Positions 62,100-64,000 of a stretch of 64,000 bases of DNA are shown here, in pieces. Origin of the DNA: Streptomyces collinus Tu 365 (GTDB lineage: Bacteria; Actinomycetota; Actinomycetes; Streptomycetales; Streptomycetaceae); contig NC_021985.1 of NCBI RefSeq assembly GCF_000444875.1, forward strand, positions 5,786,170 through 5,850,169, in the 5' to 3' direction. The notes beneath the pieces are model-generated. The model saw only the letters and a list, made by a program, of their open reading frames with translations, did no database searches and had not been told where the DNA came from. Position numbers and translations under genes: made by a program. Position 1 is the first letter of the stretch; every line of letters begins with the position of its first letter.

Positions 62100-63125
62100 A
62101 TGCGCATCGGAGTTCTCACCGCAGGCGGCGACTGCCCCGGCCTGAACGCCGTGATCCGGTCGGTCGTGCACCGGGCGGTGGCGCAGTACGGCGACGAGGT
62201 CATCGGCTTCGAGGACGGCTACCGGGGTCTGCTGGACCGGCACTACCGCTCCCTCGACCTGGACGCGGTCAGCGGCATCCTGGCCCGCGGCGGCACCATC
62301 CTCGGCTCCTCCCGCCTGGAGCGCGACCGGCTGCGCGAAGCCTGCGAGCGGGCCACCGACATGGTCGAGGAGTTCGGCATCGACGCGCTGATCCCGATCG
62401 GCGGCGAGGGCACCCTGACGGCGGCCCGCATGCTCTCCGACGCGGGTCTGCCGGTCGTCGGCGTCCCCAAGACCATCGACAACGACATCTCCTCCACCGA
62501 CCGCACCTTCGGCTTCGACACCGCCGTCGGCGTCGCCACCGAGGCCATGGACCGCCTGAAGACCACGGCCGAGTCCCACCAGCGGGTGATGGTCGTCGAG
62601 GTCATGGGCCGGCACGCCGGCTGGATCGCCCTGGAGTCCGGCATGGCCGCCGGCGCCCACGGCATCTGCCTGCCCGAGCGCCCCTTCGACCCCGCCGACC
62701 TCGTCAAGATGGTCGAGGAGCGCTTCTCGCGCGGCAAGAAGTTCGCCGTCGTCTGCGTCGCCGAGGGCGCCCACCCCATCGACGGCACCATGGACTACGG
62801 CAAGGGCGAGATCGACCAGTACGGCCACGAGCGCTTCCAGGGCATCGGCACGGCGCTGGCGTACGAGCTGGAGCGGCGCCTGGGCAAGGAGGCCAAGCCG
62901 GTCATCCTCGGCCACATCCAGCGCGGCGGTGTCCCGACCGCGTACGACCGCGTCCTCGCCACCCGCTTCGGCTGGCACGCCGTCGAGGCCGCGCACCGGG
63001 GCGACTTCGGCCGGATGACCGCGCTGCGCGGCACCGACGTCGTGATGGTCCCGCTCGCCGAGGCGGTCACCGAGCTGAAGACGGTGCCCAGGAACCGGAT
63101 GGACGAGGCCGAGTCGGTCTTCTAG
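62100..63125 (+). CDS. pfkA: 6-phosphofructokinase
   Basis: 341 residues; phosphorylates fructose 6-phosphate. TAGGDCPGLNAVIR, PIGGEGTLTAARML, GVPKTIDNDI, VEVMGRHAGWIAL and LGHIQRGGVPTAYDR are clear. GGEG, rather than GGDD, at the nucleotide site indicates ATP rather than pyrophosphate as donor. CAGGAGA precedes ATG 62100. It diverges from pta-ackA across about 200 bp; length fits the main streptomycete enzyme. Confidence 0.95.
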   Translation: MRIGVLTAGGDCPGLNAVIRSVVHRAVAQYGDEVIGFEDGYRGLLDRHYRSLDLDAVSGILARGGTILGSSRLERDRLREACERATDMVEEFGIDALIPIGGEGTLTAARMLSDAGLPVVGVPKTIDNDISSTDRTFGFDTAVGVATEAMDRLKTTAESHQRVMVVEVMGRHAGWIALESGMAAGAHGICLPERPFDPADLVKMVEERFSRGKKFAVVCVAEGAHPIDGTMDYGKGEIDQYGHERFQGIGTALAYELERRLGKEAKPVILGHIQRGGVPTAYDRVLATRFGWHAVEAAHRGDFGRMTALRGTDVVMVPLAEAVTELKTVPRNRMDEAESVF

Positions 63126-63146
63126 CCGGCGGACGCCCACCGGGCC

Positions 63147-63848
63147 TCATGGGCCCTGGGTGTCCCGGTCCTCGACCGCGGTCCAGAAGTTCTCCACGAT
63201 CCGGTCGAGGAAGTCACGGCCGGACGCGCTGGCGCCGCTGCTGCCGCCACCCCAGCTGAGGGTGGCGGCCATGTGCCCCTGGTAGTCCTGGTGCAGCGCC
63301 TGCAGCACCGCCTCCAGCACCTCCCGGTCCACGGGGGCGACCTTCAGCACCGGCCGCACGTACGCCTGCCAGCGGGTGGTCACCGCGCTGCGCAGCAGCT
63401 CGGCCAGGCGTGCCTCGCGGCCGGTCACCGCCACGAAGTCGGGCAGGTCCAGCCGGAGCACCCGGGCGAGCGCGGCCGACTGGCGCTCGGTGCCCCGCCA
63501 CTCGTCGCTCTCCTCCGTGCGCAGGTATCCGCGCAGGTCCATGCCCACGGCACGGGCCACGTCCTCGGGTGCGACGCCCCGGGCGATCCGGTGCTCGCGC
63601 AGCGTCCGGGGCCGGCCGAGGAGTTCGCCCGGGGAACACCACAACACGCCGGCGAGCGCGGTGAGTTCGGGGTTGCCGGGGGCGGCGACGCCGCGTTCCC
63701 AGGCGACGACGAGATCCGGTGTGACGTACGGCAGCCCGTACGAGGTCCGCATGCCGTGGGCGACGTGCTCGGGGCCCATGCCGAGCGCGGCGCGCAGCCT
63801 GCGGGCGGCGGGGGCGTTGAACGGGGGTGGGGCGGAGGGTTGGCGCAC
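63147..63848 (-). CDS. Helix-turn-helix DNA-binding protein
   Basis: 233 residues from GTG 63848 (MRQPSAPPPFNAPAARRLRA); TTG 63857 is an alternative. Two XRE-like helix-turn-helix units are suggested: LRAALGMGPEHVAHGMRTSY with VVAWERGVAAPGNPELTALA, and REHRIARGVAPEDVARAVGM. The C-terminal half is acidic and helical and may bind a ligand. TACCTT (63856-63861 on the plus strand) seven bases before the GTG suggests a leaderless start. Convergent with pfkA; targets unknown. Confidence 0.8.
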   Translation of the reverse strand: MRQPSAPPPFNAPAARRLRAALGMGPEHVAHGMRTSYGLPYVTPDLVVAWERGVAAPGNPELTALAGVLWCSPGELLGRPRTLREHRIARGVAPEDVARAVGMDLRGYLRTEESDEWRGTERQSAALARVLRLDLPDFVAVTGREARLAELLRSAVTTRWQAYVRPVLKVAPVDREVLEAVLQALHQDYQGHMAATLSWGGGSSGASASGRDFLDRIVENFWTAVEDRDTQGP

Positions 63849-63927
63849 CCGGCACAAGGTAGGGGCGCCGGCACGCCGTGGCTACGGTCCGTTCGGACAG
63901 GATCACCGGTTGTAGGAACGTACGGTT

Positions 63928-63971
63928 CCGGCCGTTCGGTACGTACCGGCCGTTCGGTGCGTACCGGCCGT
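63928..63971. repeat. 18-bp tandem repeat upstream of the HTH gene
   Basis: CCGGCCGTTCGGTACGTA (63928-63945) is followed by a copy with one change (63946-63963) and an 8-bp partial copy (63964-63971). The remaining bases to the window end show no ORF. Confidence 0.85.
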
Positions 63972-64000
63972 CCCCTCGCCGAGTGGCGCCGGTCAGGTCA

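Overview
This window is chromosomal core DNA of a Streptomyces-type actinomycete. The evidence is very high GC with GC-biased third codon positions in every frame, GTG/TTG starts, many leaderless promoters, and lineage-specific genes: NucS, the hyphal coiled-coil proteins FilP and Scy, AbsC, and IcmA with its diagnostic residues. Gene order appears to match, from memory, the S. coelicolor stretch around SCO5360-SCO5426. I see no rRNA, tRNA, CRISPR array, prophage or intact insertion sequence.

Layout. (1) 1-6.4 kb: 3' end of prfA, prmC, a threonylcarbamoyl-AMP synthase, a phosphatase-like protein whose catalytic Cys is Ser, a glyA-type gene, a WecA-type GlcNAc-1-P transferase and a small secreted protein. 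(2) 6.8-14.6 kb: complete ATP synthase operon atpIBEFHAGDC ending in a strong hairpin. (3) 14.7-20.2 kb: a DUF2550 protein, a secreted chitinase (CBM2-FnIII-GH18) with the classic chi direct-repeat promoter, and a divergent two-component operon with a secreted protein and a lipoprotein. (4) 20.2-28.4 kb: cobalamin adenosyltransferase, 3-hydroxyacyl-CoA dehydrogenase, a STAS protein, a large P-loop protein with an extracellular tail, nucS, a flavin-dependent oxidoreductase and small conserved proteins. (5) 28.4-37.9 kb: two tandem ABC exporters, then filP and scy. (6) 38-42.9 kb: methylmalonyl-CoA epimerase, thiolase, MeaB-type GTPase, an MFS exporter behind a six-codon leader ORF, and absC. 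(7) 43-49.6 kb: three overlapping AIM24 genes, DUF3817 and thiamine-binding-like genes, a TetR operon with twin operators, a 0.95-kb repeat-rich gap, a MarR gene and a second DUF3817. (8) 50-57 kb: icmA under a palindromic operator, TetR, a thioredoxin-TPR protein and a DUF6230/DUF6114/secreted-protein operon. (9) 57-64 kb: pyk, pta-ackA, pfkA and an HTH protein.

Functional links. Cobalamin adenosyltransferase, MeaB, IcmA, the epimerase, thiolase and hydroxyacyl-CoA dehydrogenase together form a B12-dependent acyl-CoA network connecting acetyl-, butyryl/isobutyryl- and methylmalonyl-CoA. The last block gathers lower glycolysis and acetate overflow, next to an earlier complete proton-ATP synthase. 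The FilP/Scy pair serves polar growth.

The least explained material is regulatory or repetitive: loopless perfect palindromes of 40-50 bp, a palindromic element shared by two loci 9.5 kb apart, a 54-bp tandem repeat, operators overlapping promoters, and a possible leader-peptide attenuator ahead of the MFS gene. I did not find a clear, wholly new multi-gene system. The best candidates are the AIM24 trio, the P-loop protein with the extracellular tail, the twin-operator TetR operon and the MFS leader. No database search was possible, so family names rest on motif recognition.
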